Shown: positions 1-11,360 of the stretch, in pieces
How positions within the stretch are numbered: the stretch's first letter is position 1
Layout: the number at the start of each line of letters is the position of its first letter
Assembly (NCBI RefSeq): GCF_963675165.1
Contig: NC_087390.1
Coordinates: forward strand, 1,507,501 to 1,571,500
Length of the DNA: 64,000 nucleotides
Reading direction: 5' to 3'
DNA from: Halichondria panicea
Lineage: Eukaryota > Porifera > Demospongiae > Suberitida > Halichondriidae
Notes under the pieces: generated by a model
Database searches by the model: none
What the model saw: the letters and a program-made list of their open reading frames with translations, nothing else
What the model was told of the DNA's origin: nothing
Program-made: the position numbers and the translations under genes

Positions 1-155
1 AATCTGGAGGAGTGTTGTGCAAATAATTATATGATTTCCCTTAAGTGCTTATTACGAAAAGACCGAATAATCATGTTGATTTTTATTGCATGTATGTTGA
101 TTAATTATTCCAACACACCGATTGCTGTTATTGCTAAAGTGTTTAACCGCCCCCT

Positions 156-224
156 CCACACACACACCCATCACACCGTGACACACCACACACACACCCA
201 CACACACGCATCACACACCCACAC
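156..224. repeat. (CA)n-rich microsatellite
   Basis: Imperfect CACACA runs interrupted by TCACAC and CCCA. The open frames across it, rich in His-Thr, are by-products of the repeat. From 1 to 634 I see no gene and no other clear element. Confidence 0.8.
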
Positions 225-634
225 CAGGGAGTGTGGAGCTGAGAGTGCATGGTGGTGTGCGGTGAAGTATCACAAGCTAATGTGAGAGTGTCAGATGGCA
301 AGAACAAGAACAGACTATTCATACTGTACTAGTAGAACTATATACCAATAGAGAACTTGCTTCTTAGAGATTATGAATGTGTGCTGTGCCTGTTCGGTTT
401 GTTTTGTGTCTTCGATTCCACGCTGCCAGACAAAGCATTGCTCCGGACTTGGCGGGGGGGGGAGTAAACATTAACACCACAAATCACTTAATTGCATGTA
501 TTAAAAATGCTAGAAATTTCTGGTATGTTATATATAATTATTATAATACACACAATTCTTCTCGGGTGGGATTTCAATTGATTAGCTAATCAGTAGAGGG
601 CTTAGGCGGGCCGGGATTGTCTCTATGTTCTTAC

Positions 635-987
635 TTTGGGTCATTTGTTGACAGGTTTGATCAGCTGTGTCTCCTTTCCCCAATATCAATGCAATATCCA
701 GTATAGATCTAGAGCTCTGTAAGTTGCTTGTGCAGGATTATGTTGTTTCCAGATCTGGAAACACTTCATCATGGCTGTTTGAGTTCCTTCTCTGTGGTAC
801 AACATATTCACATCAGCTTGTTCAGCACGAGTTAGCCCCATTGCACTCGAATAGATCGTTGCACCATCAAAATTTTCGGCAAGGCTGGAAAAATCAAAAT
901 CCTTTATTTCACTGTTGAGTTGTTCATCAGTCAGACTATATCAGATCATTAGTTCTTGGAGAGTGACTCGATTAGCGGGTGGTCTTA
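635..987 (-). pseudogene. Death-domain exon, broken
   Basis: On the minus strand this segment translates to a Death-domain core: LTDEQL, then SLAENFDGATIYSSAMGL, TRAEQADVNMLY, TAMMKCFQIWK and, in another frame, LDIALILGKGDTADQTCQ. Death domains are six-helix bundles that mediate homotypic assembly in apoptosis and innate signalling. The exon is bounded by an AG acceptor (988-989) and a GTAAGA donor (629-634). It has an in-frame TGA at 941-943 and a frame change around 700-715, so it cannot encode a complete domain. Its closest relative in the window is the Death exon at 12,554-12,898. It may be the last exon of the minus-strand ankyrin-Death gene upstream or a separate fragment. The domain call is by eye from the hydrophobic pattern and the conserved Trp and LG/AE positions. 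Confidence 0.6.
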
Positions 988-1455
988 CTAGCGTGAGAAC
1001 ATTGTAAAATTAGTGGATATTCAAAAGCTCATAGGATGCAATGTATACGTGGAACAATTAACATAACAATTTACACAGGTATTAACATAATTGTAAGCGC
1101 TCCTAAGCAGCTTCCATATTGTAGTGCCAATGTTGGGGACATGCATGCATATAAGATAATTTACAATCATACATAATTATACCACATAATTGTGGTATGT
1201 ATATAAATTATCTGCTCTCTACGGAAGGAGTAACTAAATCTGGTAAATCATAATACTATATAGCTGAAATAATCGATAGGTGTACGTACACTCAGGTTAT
1301 TAGAATATATATAGTCCTAGCTGTTACCATATAGACATATACCCACAGTAGAAGGAACCTCTTCTCTCACTGTATCATAGTCCTGTGATCAATACAATCA
1401 TATATATATTGCACCTGCATGCATGTACTATAATTATTATTATACAGCCACTCAC
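988..1455. other. Presumed intron, nothing recognised
   Basis: AT-rich stretch between the linker exon and the Death exon. No open frame or repeat structure could be supported. Confidence 0.4.
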
Positions 1456-1524
1456 ATTTTGCTCATCACTACTGCTACTAAACACAGAGAGATAAATATC
1501 ATCATGAGCCACACCAGCTAGGTC
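1456..1524 (-). CDS. Possible 23-codon linker exon before the Death domain
   Basis: Minus-strand exon candidate bounded by CAG and GTGAGT, encoding DLAGVAHDDIYLSVFSSSSD plus EQN. A diverged copy of this acidic/serine linker (DDIDPSVFSISGDE) lies at 13,082-13,149, just upstream of the other minus-strand Death exon. The repeated order linker exon then Death exon supports it as a genuine ancestral exon. Its phase (0) does not match the last ankyrin exon seen at 5,999, so at least one exon is missing or it belongs to another gene copy. Confidence 0.4.
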
Positions 1525-2155
1525 CTGTACATATGTAATGTAAATATAATCATGAAAGCAAGAATTAATCATACTAACAGTACCTGTACATACATGTGTA
1601 CATCGTGTAAGACAATCATGTTACATGATAATCAAGCAAAACTGTATCTACATGTGTATACTTAAAACAAACGAGAATTTGATACATTAGGTGTACCACA
1701 GCATTCAAAACGCTAACACAACTATATAGAGCACCAAAGTGCTAACTCTCGGTTGTTGACCTATAGCAACAAAAAGAGTGGCATATACAGTAGCAAGTAA
1801 CAGGAGCAATAATATTAAAATAGACTAGAGGCACGCTGAAACTTTTGAGAACGAATCACAGTAATGCCAGCAAAGAATCTGTTCTGGGGATAGGATAAGC
1901 AAAGAAGCAACAATCACAATCATATTTCTATAGTTTTCCACTTTCATAACTTTTTCCATTGTTCATGGTACGCTTGTATAGCTATAGCTATATAGTGCAG
2001 CCAACGTGCAAGTTATATATCTTTTATTCAATGACAACGAAGCTACTATTAAAATGAAAGCACCACGGGTACGTGCTGATGCCTTGGTGGAGATACCAAA
2101 GCTACATAACATATAAAGCTACCAGTATCATAATTATGATGAACATTAAGTATAG
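1525..2155. other. Non-coding; dispersed repeat fragment 1,735-1,980
   Basis: No gene seen. The segment 1,735-1,980 shares diverged blocks with 6,838-7,210, including GAGCACYAAAGTGC and the AGGCAYGCTGAAAC region, so it is a dispersed repeat. Confidence 0.4.
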
Positions 2156-2295
2156 GATAGACTACACCTAAGAGTAGAATATGTGTCTATGTAACCTCCG
2201 CGGTTGCGGTTAGCCCGAGGCGCAAAGCCGAGGGAATCTAACCGTAACCAAGGCGGTTATTAAGACGCATATTGTACGAGTGGGTGTGGTCTATC
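2156..2295. repeat. Foldback (palindromic) element, copy 1
   Basis: Two arms of about 55-60 bases pair imperfectly around a GC-rich centre containing CCCGAGGCGCAAAGCCGAGGG. Outer ends are GATAGACTACACC and GGTGTGGTCTATC. It has the same architecture, and the same left flank TTAAGTATAGGATA, as the foldback at 5,098-5,250. Both are followed within about 40 bases by a TATA box. Confidence 0.7.
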
Positions 2296-2331
2296 TAACT
2301 TGGACTTCATTGCGCATGCGCGAGGCGTGGT

Positions 2332-2339
2332 TATAAAAA
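2332..2339 (+). promoter_or_regulatory. TATA-box-like TATAAAAA after foldback
   Basis: TATAAAAA lies 37 bases downstream of the foldback. The first downstream ATG (2,441) opens only a 27-codon frame ending at 2,524, followed by a 109-codon frame at 2,564-2,893 with no recognisable domain. Promoter activity is inferred only from the motif and its recurrence at 5,269. Confidence 0.3.
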
Positions 2340-2860
2340 GCCAGGTTTGGTGTGTAGCAACAGAAATTGAATTTGTGCGAGCTGGAGAGCTGTGAGAGAC
2401 ACCAGTTGACAGAAAAAGACAAGAAGACGGCTTCAAAACAATGAAAACTACAGTAAAACTTAGTAAAGCTTGTGAAACGATTCTTGAAGATACTGGAAAG
2501 AACAGACAAGTAAAAAGAACCTAGAACTATGCTAGAACTGACTGCAACACTACAAGAAGAAGAATGAAGCTCTGTGGTGGAGTGGAGGGGGGTATAGAGC
2601 AGACTGGACCGGCATGGAATCTTAAAAAACTCAATAGAAAGTGTCAAGCGACTGCTAAAGTGTTTTTGATGCTTCCTGGCCCCCCTTGCCCATGCCCAAC
2701 TGGAAAAAGCAATACAAAGCAACAGTGGACATGGAAAAAATGGATATTGACTGAACAAACTATTGCATTCTGTGTTTTTTATAATGTTTTTGTCATCTTC
2801 TTGTCACTTTCACTAAAAATTTCATTCCAACTTTTGAGAACTTCCTGCAAATTATTTGTC

Positions 2861-2973
2861 ACTTCCTGTAGAATATGCGTCCATTTCCTGTAGAATATGT
2901 GTCCACTTCCTGTAGAATATGCGCCCATTTCCTGTAGAATAAGTACCTTCTTGTAGATTATGCTTCCATGTAA
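2861..2973. repeat. 22-bp minisatellite, about 5 units
   Basis: Tandem units of the form CACTTCCTGTAGAATATGCG, 22 bp each, with small changes between units. The last unit is degenerate (CTTGTAGATTATGC). Confidence 0.85.
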
Positions 2974-3109
2974 TCTACTGTTTTTAGCCAATCAGATCAA
3001 TTACAGATGATGTAATGTAGTCTAATATTAATTTTGCATGCAAACTCAAAGAGTTGGTAATGATCAACTATTATTATATCGATTGGTGCCAAAAGTTCAA
3101 GTCTAAAAT

Positions 3110-3480
3110 TAATGGCTGCATCAGCAGAGCCTTGCAGCTCTCTTCTTAACTCTTGCAGCTACCAATAGCTAGCGTTTTAGCAGAGCTAACTACTAAGTAG
3201 AGTAGCAACACTCGGTGAACAAGTTTAGCTACGCTCTTCTTCTTCTGAAAAGGCTGCAATGGCATTCCAAGTAGGCATAACTCGAGACGAATCATTATTT
3301 TGCAAACCCACGAATTAAAATCCAAGAAAACACGACTAGATGCCACTAGAAACTCTTACTTGTGCTTGATTGATCCTTGAACAGCTGTAGCACACACACA
3401 CAAATATACCTTGCTTGCATGCGCATGCGCACCGAGGCATAACGAGTGATGCAAGCTGCGCTGTGCTAATGCCTCACACC
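3110..3480 (-). repeat. Dispersed repeat ending in GCATGCGCA
   Basis: Part of an interspersed family seen again, usually inverted, at 15,560-15,830, 31,930-32,340, 32,860-33,110, 36,100-36,320 and within 44,845-45,798. Shared landmarks are the 'lamp' CCACGAATYAAAATCCAAG, a short TG/CA run and GCATGCGCA near one end. No transposase is visible, so it is a non-autonomous element or an old fragment. Confidence 0.65.
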
Positions 3481-5097
3481 ATGTTTTGCTTCGCTCAAGG
3501 TATTGGAGTGTTTAATGTATAGAAGAGGTATTACTTTGTATAATGTTATGTTATTATTATTGGTTGCAATTGTTGACACTAAACCCACACAATCATTATA
3601 GAAAAGGAGTTTAATAAAAAACAGACGTCTATTTGATGAATGATCTTCAACATGTAAATCTACAATGTAGAGGTTTTAATAAATATTTTGCATTTCCTGT
3701 CAAATTTCCCTGAGACAAAAAAAATTGAGGGCTATAGCCTCATTGTAATGACCTGTTTATTCTTGGTGGGGGGGGGGGGGAGGCAGAAATTAAATATATC
3801 CATTGTGAGTGTATGTTGAGGAGTTATTGAGATATACAACATAGCCTACCTTAGGCTGTCAGCTAAAGAAGCTAGCATAGCTAAGGAAATTTTGACTGGA
3901 GATTTTATTATTAGCAGTTGTTTCCTGTGCATGCTCATGCTGAAGAGTCCCACCCACAAAACTGTAAAACAACGTAGCTAGATAGACAGCACAGTGCACA
4001 AAACTGTTCGATTTAATCTTGAGCTTATTTAAAGTTTATTGTCCCAGCTCAGGAGCAGCAACCTTGAAAATCCAGGTAAATAGCACTTTCCGGACGGGTC
4101 ACAGGACAGAGCCTCTTAATCCGGGACGTACTGTCCCGGGAGTTTCAGGACAGTTGGCACCTATAGCTATAATTATACATTGATGCAAAATGTGAGAAAT
4201 GATCGATCATTATCGTAGCTAAATAGGATCGGAAAAATTCAAAAGTCCATAAAATTAATGGCTGCTGCATGAAACAGCTAAGTGCAGCTATTTTTTCATT
4301 CTTGCAACTACCAATAGCTCATCCAACTTAGAATTTAGTTTATCGTCCTGAATTCTCGTGTGGGCAAGCTCTTCATTACACATAATATAATGCATCATGT
4401 ACAATAATTACAGCAATTTTGTTGCCCATGCAGTGAGTGGGCAGATCAAAGCAACCCAGTACTCTGTATTATGGAATGTTGCATCACTACCATGGCAACC
4501 ATATATGTGTAAATGCAGTGGATGAAATCTGCTTTTTTGGCCAATACTCAGGTCCCTTTGCACTATAGTTGTGGGAAGCAAAACTAAGAATTTACTATGG
4601 AATTCAGCAAAACTAATGAATCACTCAAAATACACATGTCTATTATTGCCAATCAGAATAGTGTGACGTCATTGGGCAACGAGCAGGCACCCTCGTGCAA
4701 CATGCCCGGCCCTCGACCATTATGTTGCTCCAGTGGCATGTTGCACTCGTGCTAGCTGGGCAATAAAAAATTATAATAAATTGGAGTTCTTCCTTCAAGT
4801 TATTATTTTTGCCTTAGTTATAGCTCTGCCACATACTTGATGATGTCATATTAATTACAAATAATGAAGTAAAGTACAAAGGTCAATAATGAAAAAGAAT
4901 GCCGTCTTTCTTCTAATTATAGGATCACTCCAATAGAAGAACCAGCTGAATTTTTTCGTTCTATTTACGAATTATTTTATTGTGGTGCTTAATTAATTAG
5001 TTAGCACGACCATTACCAACAACCTACAGTTATAAAATACAGCTAGCATGTATATGGCTTTAAGCCCATAGTCTGTATAAGTCAGGCTCAGTTAAGT
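3481..5097. other. Non-coding stretch with a poly-G run
   Basis: No supportable gene. A run of 14 G lies near 3,767-3,780. The rest is AT-rich unique-looking sequence. Confidence 0.4.
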
Positions 5098-5250
5098 ATA
5101 GGATATACCACACCTACTCGGAGGATATGCACCCATACATCCTCCACTACCGTGGTTACTCCGAGGCAGAGCCGAGGGGTATGTAACCATAGTAGCGGAG
5201 GATATATGTGGGTGCATATCCTCCGTGTAGGTGTGGCATATCTGACTTAT
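5098..5250. repeat. Foldback (palindromic) element, copy 2
   Basis: Arms of about 65 bases: GGATATACCACACCTACTCG on the left pairs with the GTAGGTGTGGCATATC region on the right, around a centre CCGAGGCAGAGCCGAGGGG. It is the sister of the element at 2,156-2,295. A more distant hairpin with a CCCTCGGGC centre is at 48,570-48,683. Confidence 0.75.
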
Positions 5251-5268
5251 ACCACGTGACCGCAGCAC

Positions 5269-5276
5269 TATAAAAG
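5269..5276 (+). promoter_or_regulatory. TATA-box-like TATAAAAG after foldback
   Basis: TATAAAAGG sits 18 bases after the foldback, the same order as at 2,332. It precedes the 44-codon frame at 5,333. Function is inferred from motif and spacing only. Confidence 0.35.
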
Positions 5277-5332
5277 GACCTCCCCCTAGCAACAATTCAG
5301 TCCACGATGCAGACTGCACAAAAAACAGGACT

Positions 5333-5467
5333 ATGCCGGATTTTTCAGCCGTCAAAGAGCTAGTTGAGCAACACGTCAACTCCTACAGATGCTCAAGAGC
5401 TTCCTTGGTCCAAGCGTTGACCATTCGACGTCCCTTACTGGAGGAGTTGCAAGCTTTTCTTGGATAA
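5333..5467 (+). CDS. 44-aa ORF downstream of TATA
   Basis: ATG at 5,333 opens a frame starting MPDFSAVKELVEQHVNSYRC and ending LLEELQAFLG before TAA at 5,465. The peptide is helical and acidic/leucine-rich with no family I recognise. Another ATG at 5,306 starts a different short frame. The only support is its position 57 bases after the TATA box, so it may be a non-coding transcript or chance. Confidence 0.2.
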   Translation: MPDFSAVKELVEQHVNSYRCSRASLVQALTIRRPLLEELQAFLG

Positions 5468-5998
5468 AATGTATCTAAACCAAGCCCATGGACACACGGA
5501 AGCTTAGCCATCTTGCTGAAGAGCAGCTTCGATCCGTGTTTCTGCAGTCGCTTTGAGCCTTGGTACCGTCAAGCATGGCTCTTTTCTCTCTGCTTACTTT
5601 CTTTGAACAAATGAAAAAACAATTTGAAAACTGTGCATGCCTGGGGCTACATGCTAATATTCTATATATCTTATACAGCTGTTACCAATGAGATCAAATA
5701 GTGCATGGTGACGTAAGTGTGGTATAAATGCTGCATATATACTATTGCTGGTACACATACAGTTGATAGAATGCTACTGCAGATAGAGATGACAATCGTA
5801 TAGATTTTGAATTTTTGAGTGGCTATATTTGAGGCAACCAGGTCACTGTAATACCAGAGGTCCCGAAGAATCTGACTTGACAAGCTTTCAGCAGACCCTC
5901 GTTAGCCACACAACAGTGATAATAATTCGATAGGGTTTCGTATAAAAAAAACCAGGAGAGCTGCATGATCTAGGAGGGAAAGGATAAAATTAGTTTAC
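5468..5998. other. No gene recognised
   Basis: Contains a 70-codon minus-strand frame (5,671-5,883) with no recognisable domain. I could not tie it to the neighbouring ankyrin exon. Confidence 0.3.
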
Positions 5999-6837
5999 CT
6001 TTTGAATTGAGGCCCACAGTTTCCACAAGGTGCTTGATACAGTCCAGCCAGCCATAGAATGCACTCACTGATAGAGCACTCTCACCTTATCCTGCAGTTG
6101 GTACAATTATTGTTGGTATACAATCCTATATACTATAAAACCTGGTCTATACTCAGAACAGACATAATTTTATTATACTGTACAATTACAAGGGTTTGGT
6201 ATAAATTATAGTGTATAAAATTATAATAATCACTTATATACTATATACATAACAGATATAATTGTAGAGTTTGCAACACAAGCTCGTAATAAATAATGGT
6301 GTAGGTATAGTAACGGATTTCTTAAACAATAATTATTCTATATACAAGCACGTGAACTATATATATATGTCATTTGCTGACCTTGCTGAGTGCATACACT
6401 CTCTGCCAACTTGTACTCTCCAATGCTCACTATAGAGCTTCCACAATATCCTTCCACTGCATGTCAATATTCTTGATTTTGGCTGCCTGGAGAGTTGCTG
6501 CTGTGGGATGTTGGCTCTTCCTTATGCTTTCCAGTAGGTCATTTCCCAATCCCAAGTGAACACCAAGTTGAAGCCATTGGTCACATTCCAGCAAACTCAG
6601 CTGTTCCAGGGTTGGGTAAGAGGACAGAGGATCTATGCATAATAATTAAGATATATCTGTGGGATTTAGAAACTCCTGTTATATATAGTATCCTGACTAA
6701 TAGAGAGGGCATACTAATAGTCTCTGAGGCATTGTCATCAGTTTTCCAGTCATAATTATTATACTAATTGGTACATATTTATAATTATGAAGGTATCACT
6801 ATATAGACACCTATAGTGACCATTCATATTGTAACTA

Positions 6838-7210
6838 GAGCACTAAAGTGCAAACCCTCGGCTGGTACATGATGACATGATTAAAAAGAAACTAGAAATA
6901 TAATGCAGTGCATATAGTGATGTTGTTATCATGTATGACTTGCACAGCAACTCAGGAGCAATAAAACTAAACCAGACTGGAGGCATGCTGAAACATTTGA
7001 GAACAGGTAGTGGTACTATAGATATATGCACTGTGGATTAGGATCACAGTAAAGAAGCCTGGAGTCTCAGAGAAGTATGGCTCCAGGTTCTGCATGGAGT
7101 AGGATCCCAGTCAGCAGCAGGAGAAGCTTCTCTACTTTAGTGACCCTGTTCCATTGTTCCTGGTATATACAGCTTTCTACTTTAGTGACCCTGTTCCATC
7201 GTTCTTGGTA
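6838..7210. repeat. Dispersed repeat (GAGCACTAAAGTGC family)
   Basis: Intronic block related to 1,735-1,980. Its opening GAGCACTAAAGTGCAAACCC recurs inverted near 63,020. Confidence 0.5.
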
Positions 7211-7217
7211 CAGGATC

Positions 7218-7530
7218 ACTTCAGTTATAAGTAACGCATGTGCAAGTTCTGTTCAAGCTACATTTTGCTCGCTTTTATTAGACAAAGAAGCTTTAACACC
7301 GAAAGCTGCCACTATCAAAAGTACTAACTTGTTGTGTGGAGGCTACTTATGCTGTAAACGCAGTGCTAGAACATCCAGGTAAGCAGACCTAGTCACAAGC
7401 TTATTCAAGCTTCTTAGCTTTTGCTCGACAAAGAAGCTTTAACATCAAAATCTGCCACTATTTAAATCAAGATATTGTTCTGTGAAGGCTATCTATGCTG
7501 TAAACGCAGCGCTGTGGCATCCAGGTGAGT
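7218..7530 (+). repeat. Local tandem duplication, two about 180-bp units
   Basis: The order GACAAAGAAGCTTTAACA, CTGCCACTAT, GCTGTAAACGCAG, CATCCAGGT occurs twice (about 7,275-7,385 and 7,425-7,530). The first copy stays open on the plus strand; the second has an in-frame stop. No known domain. Confidence 0.6.
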
Positions 7531-7543
7531 AGATATACCTGTG

Positions 7544-7578
7544 ACAAACAAACAAACAAACAAACAAACAAACAAACA
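7544..7578. repeat. (CAAA)n microsatellite
   Basis: About nine tandem CAAA/ACAA units. Confidence 0.9.
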
Positions 7579-8188
7579 GACCAACATACTACTATACCCG
7601 TGGCCGCCCACGCGCGCCTCGGGTAATAATAAGTACGTTCCAAAGTCCCAACACCTTCAGAAAAGCTGATCTTAACTAAATACAAGATTTAAATTACACA
7701 GAAACCACTGCCGATTTAGTTGTATACTGACCCAGGGGCATAACTAGCAATGAGGCAGAGGAGGCCCTTCATGCATCTTGTACTACAAATGTCATGTGAC
7801 TCACCTCACTAGCTTTTAATAGCTCTGGCTAGCTAACTTCTGGATAACTAGCCAACTATAGGTGTATAGAATGAACAGAAAATGAGCTCTATCACTATCA
7901 GTTGTATATATAGATGAAAAAAAGACGTGAGTGGGTGTAGTTTCCGGATAAAAATGTTGGCAAGCGCCCCGGTTGCTTCTCCTTCCCATAACATTTCTAG
8001 TTATGCCCTTGCTGACTATGCAACTCACTATAGATACCTATATTGACTATATATACTCTGTATACAGCAGCTGATGGCCAACTCACCTCTAGGTCCAGGC
8101 TGGAACGCCTCCACATAGTCAGCCAAGGCAGGGTACCCATACTCTCTGGCCACAACAGCAGCAGTTCGTCCAGGTATGATCTTGATAT

Positions 8189-9532
8189 CTGCATGGGGTT
8201 GATTGCATGAACAGGAGCTAATGCAAATGCATAAACTGACTGTATGTATATATTATAGGTTTGGTCTATGCTAGCATGCACTCATTGGATAGCCTCGTTC
8301 CCAGGCCTTGCTGTCATTGTTCATGCATAAATAGAAGGTAGCAAAAAAAGAATAGACAAAATGAGGCAGCAAAGAAAGAAATAGGTGTACTAAGAAAAAG
8401 TAAGGCGGCCTGTTTGGGAAATCGCGTGATCCACAAAGATTTTTATGAACGTGGGCGATATAATTATAGCCCACAATCGTGATGTAAGGTATTCTCCTAC
8501 GCATTCAAGTTACTGAGACAACCACCAAGCTGTGCTGGTGGGGAACAGTTAGGGAAACAGCGTGGCCAGCTCTGGTGGCAGTAGCTACCTGCTATAGATG
8601 ATAATGACGCATGACTAAACTATTAGTTTAGATCTAGCGTTTAGAAAGACACAAGAAAAATTTAGAATCTAGATCTACTAGCCTATAGTAGATCTAGCTA
8701 AGGTATAGCTAGCTATAATAAAATAGCTTTTATAAACTGTTTGCAAACTTTCAGTTCCGAGTACAACTTGCAGGGGGCAAAATTTTAGTCGTACATCTCT
8801 ACGTGGGCAGTCTTTCCCCCTTCTACCACCCTTCTACCCTCACGCGACGTCCCAATACATGCAGGCTCTCCTTTTTCCCCTAACTCTACCTCTATTTCTA
8901 TCTTTATTCCTCCAATTAATACCGTATTTTGAATGATTAATACATTATTTTTAATTAACGATTATGATAAAGAACAGAAAAAGGAGAGCCTATGCATAAT
9001 TATGTAGAGGCTACTCTCATTGGACACAATATTCAATTTTAAACCTTATAATAATTATATGGAAATAATTTCATTATTATTTTTGGCAATTTGGTGAATC
9101 TATAATCTTTACAGTGAGGACGCCAAAGTCTATATAGAGATTATGCATGCACACATTTATGGCTTGCCTATAATATACATATATAGTATTGACACGTGCA
9201 TGTGATCAAATGCATGCAGTAAATTGCCAATTTTTTAAATCGCTAAATACAATGCTTGCCAAATTTGTCTGCTCTACGGTATTTGTAACATGAGATGCCT
9301 TACTTATGCCTAAAACATGCTGAACAATGTTTGTAAGTTTGTTACATAGCAACCGTACGTGCACCTGTATTGCGTATACCGGCTACTCAAAGGTACACAT
9401 ATATATGACTGTGAAGGCTTTAATTGCTATATCTATACAATGGCAGCCACGTATACTGCATGCTATATATATATACACCTAGACAAGATGACAGACACCT
9501 ACTAACACAGCTGGACTAACACCCAAGATCAC
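8189..9532. other. Intron 2 of the ankyrin-Death gene
   Basis: AT-rich intron of about 1.34 kb. No exon or transposon terminus identified. Confidence 0.4.
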
Positions 9533-9597
9533 CTGTGGGACAGTGGTGGTGCAGTAACAGCTGAACAGTGTCCTCACTGTTGTAGAAGCATGCCCAG

Positions 9598-10176
9598 CAG
9601 GGGCGTAGCCAGACTTTTGAGACAGGGGTTTCCTCAGAAAAATCAGCGGCACAATAGCGCCGCGAAATTTTTGGCCACGCCCACTTCCGGTACCACACCC
9701 TCTTGATTGGGGCACACCTACTGCTCATTGACTTTTTTTACATGTTTGTGAGAAGCTAGCTAGCTATAGACATACTAAAAGGCAGGTGTTAATTAATTGT
9801 GTATTGCTAGTCTAGCTGAGCATAATTAAATGTCATTTACCTGAGAGGTTTCATGTGGCTGAGATTGTTCTAAACTTATACTTCCTGAATAAAGTTGTGC
9901 TTAGAGCTGAGTCTGAGAATACTGGGATTGATACTAGAACTTAAGTCTTGGTCTTCTTTATTTGAGGTAGCTAGCTAGCTGAGACTAGCTGAGACAAAGC
10001 CAAAGTGAAACGCTTCATGGTGCCATCTCTAGCTCTGATGATTGATTTGCAGCCACATGCATGAAAAGATGGGCAGGGCTGCTTGATTTCAACTATAGGA
10101 GAGCCCTGCCCAATTTTCTCAGCAGCTCCTGGGGGGGTTTCTGGGCAACCAGGAAACAATGGTAGCTACGCCCCTG
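9598..10176. mobile_element. hAT-like MITE in an ankyrin exon, 5-bp TSD
   Basis: A 579-bp element bounded by 12-bp inverted termini CAGGGGCGTAGC (left) and GCTACGCCCCTG (right), flanked by the direct repeat CCCAG (9,593-9,597 and 10,177-10,181). Joining the flanks and dropping one repeat restores the ankyrin reading frame. The CAGGGGCG terminus is typical of hAT-superfamily non-autonomous elements, although hAT insertions normally make 8-bp duplications. No transposase frame inside. Confidence 0.85.
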
Positions 10177-10980
10177 CCCAGTGTAAGGGGGTCCAGCTAT
10201 TATTAGCTGTAGCAGCTACAATAGCTCCAAACTTGATGAGTAGTTCTGCACTTTGGAGATGGTTACGAGCACATACTCTGTGTAGTGGAGTGTCTCTACT
10301 ATGCTTTCTAGTGTAGTAGTCACTGTTGTTGGGTGGAGCTCCTCTTTGTAGCAGCTCAAGCACTGCTTGGTCACTACCATTCTGACTAACCTTGTAGAGC
10401 TGTTCAGCAAGGCGGTCACTATGGGGAGATGATAATTTGCAGCCATTATTGTTTAATTAGTGTTTGGGTGTGCATGCAAATGGTAGATCAAAATCGAATT
10501 AAATCTGCTACTATACACATTGACGTGTAATTACTAACTGCACTTAATTACGCTCTTATTATTTTATTGAGGAAAGATATAATTATAGTGAACAGTTTTT
10601 CTTACCTGTTAGTATCCATGCCGGGTAGTTATGCTCACCAACTCCACTCAACACTCAGACTGACAGTTCTGAAACTCATTCATGCAGACATGCAGCTATA
10701 GCAACAATACAATTAGTTTAAATTATCATTGATTACTGCACACTACCAAACATGGTCACATCAACACACACACATACAATGGGGAACCACTCAAACCAAC
10801 CTCACAATTCTATACAATGCAAACACTGCAACCTAACACTATCTCACATTTTACACTCACATGCAAGGTGGGATATGTGTTACAAGTTTGCACTGGGGAA
10901 CTATATAATACTTAAACCAACCTCTAATCGTAATTTAAGTCCCTCTTCAACCCAAGAACTAGTTCACTCATTGTCACATA

Positions 10981-11360
10981 ACAGGGGCGTTTCTAGAGAT
11001 TAAAAGTACAGAAAAAAAATGGAGCCGCGCGCATAGCGCGCGCGATTTTACGCCTCCGCATTTATTGCGGCGTATCTTTCATACATCCAGCTCCTCCCCC
11101 ATGCAGCCTTGCAGCAAAAAAGTACAGCACACTGCCCAAGAAAAGAGCGGCTCCTACTATTCTCCTCTAGAGCTTCTCTCTTCCATTCTAGTTCTGTTAC
11201 TATGTTACTAGACAAAGCATCTAGCTACAATAATTTTTCTGTGTATCTTCTTGTAAATGACAATATAATGTATAATGTTGTAGTTTGTAGCCCAGAGTAA
11301 TCTATAGTACCGGTACTATAGCTCATAGTTCCCTGCTAAATACACTCAAATGGGATCTAA
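10981..11360 (+). repeat. Dispersed repeat, inverted copy at 47,833-48,140
   Basis: About 300 bases match in inverse orientation the material inserted in intron 4 of SDR copy B, including ATAGTACCGGTACTATAG and CAAATGGGATCTAA. It begins with ACAGGGGCGTTTCTAG, so it may be a further hAT-like MITE or composite. Confidence 0.6.

Larger units (their letters stand above)
5999..10619 (-). pseudogene. Ankyrin-Death-domain gene, interrupted and frameshifted
   Basis: Exons on the minus strand: 10,619-10,606 (ATG GAT ACT AAC AG), 10,418-9,533, 8,188-8,087, 6,632-6,382 and 6,085-5,999. Every junction is in compatible phase. Exon 2 holds ankyrin repeats (DTPLHRVCARNHLQSAELLI, then WTPLHWA). Exon 3 ends the ankyrin block (PGRTAAVVAREYGYPALADY). 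Exon 4 is a Death domain (PTLEQLSLLECDQWLQLGVH, then TLQAAKIKNIDMQWKDIVEA). Exon 5 resembles another ankyrin unit (ESALSVSAFYGWLDCIKHLV). Such proteins are probably cytoplasmic adaptors: ankyrin for ligand binding and Death for homotypic signalling. Lesions: a 579-bp transposon splits exon 2 at WA/CF, and a 2-nt insertion (TA) near 6,430 shifts the Death frame before VSIGEYKLAESVC. A diverged copy of the promoter and exon 1 lies at 13,677-13,930. Confidence 0.7.

Noticed and set aside
2564-2893. 109-codon frame after the first foldback/TATA
   Set aside because: Its second half runs into the 22-bp minisatellite and no domain is recognisable; kept only as a remark under the TATA entry.
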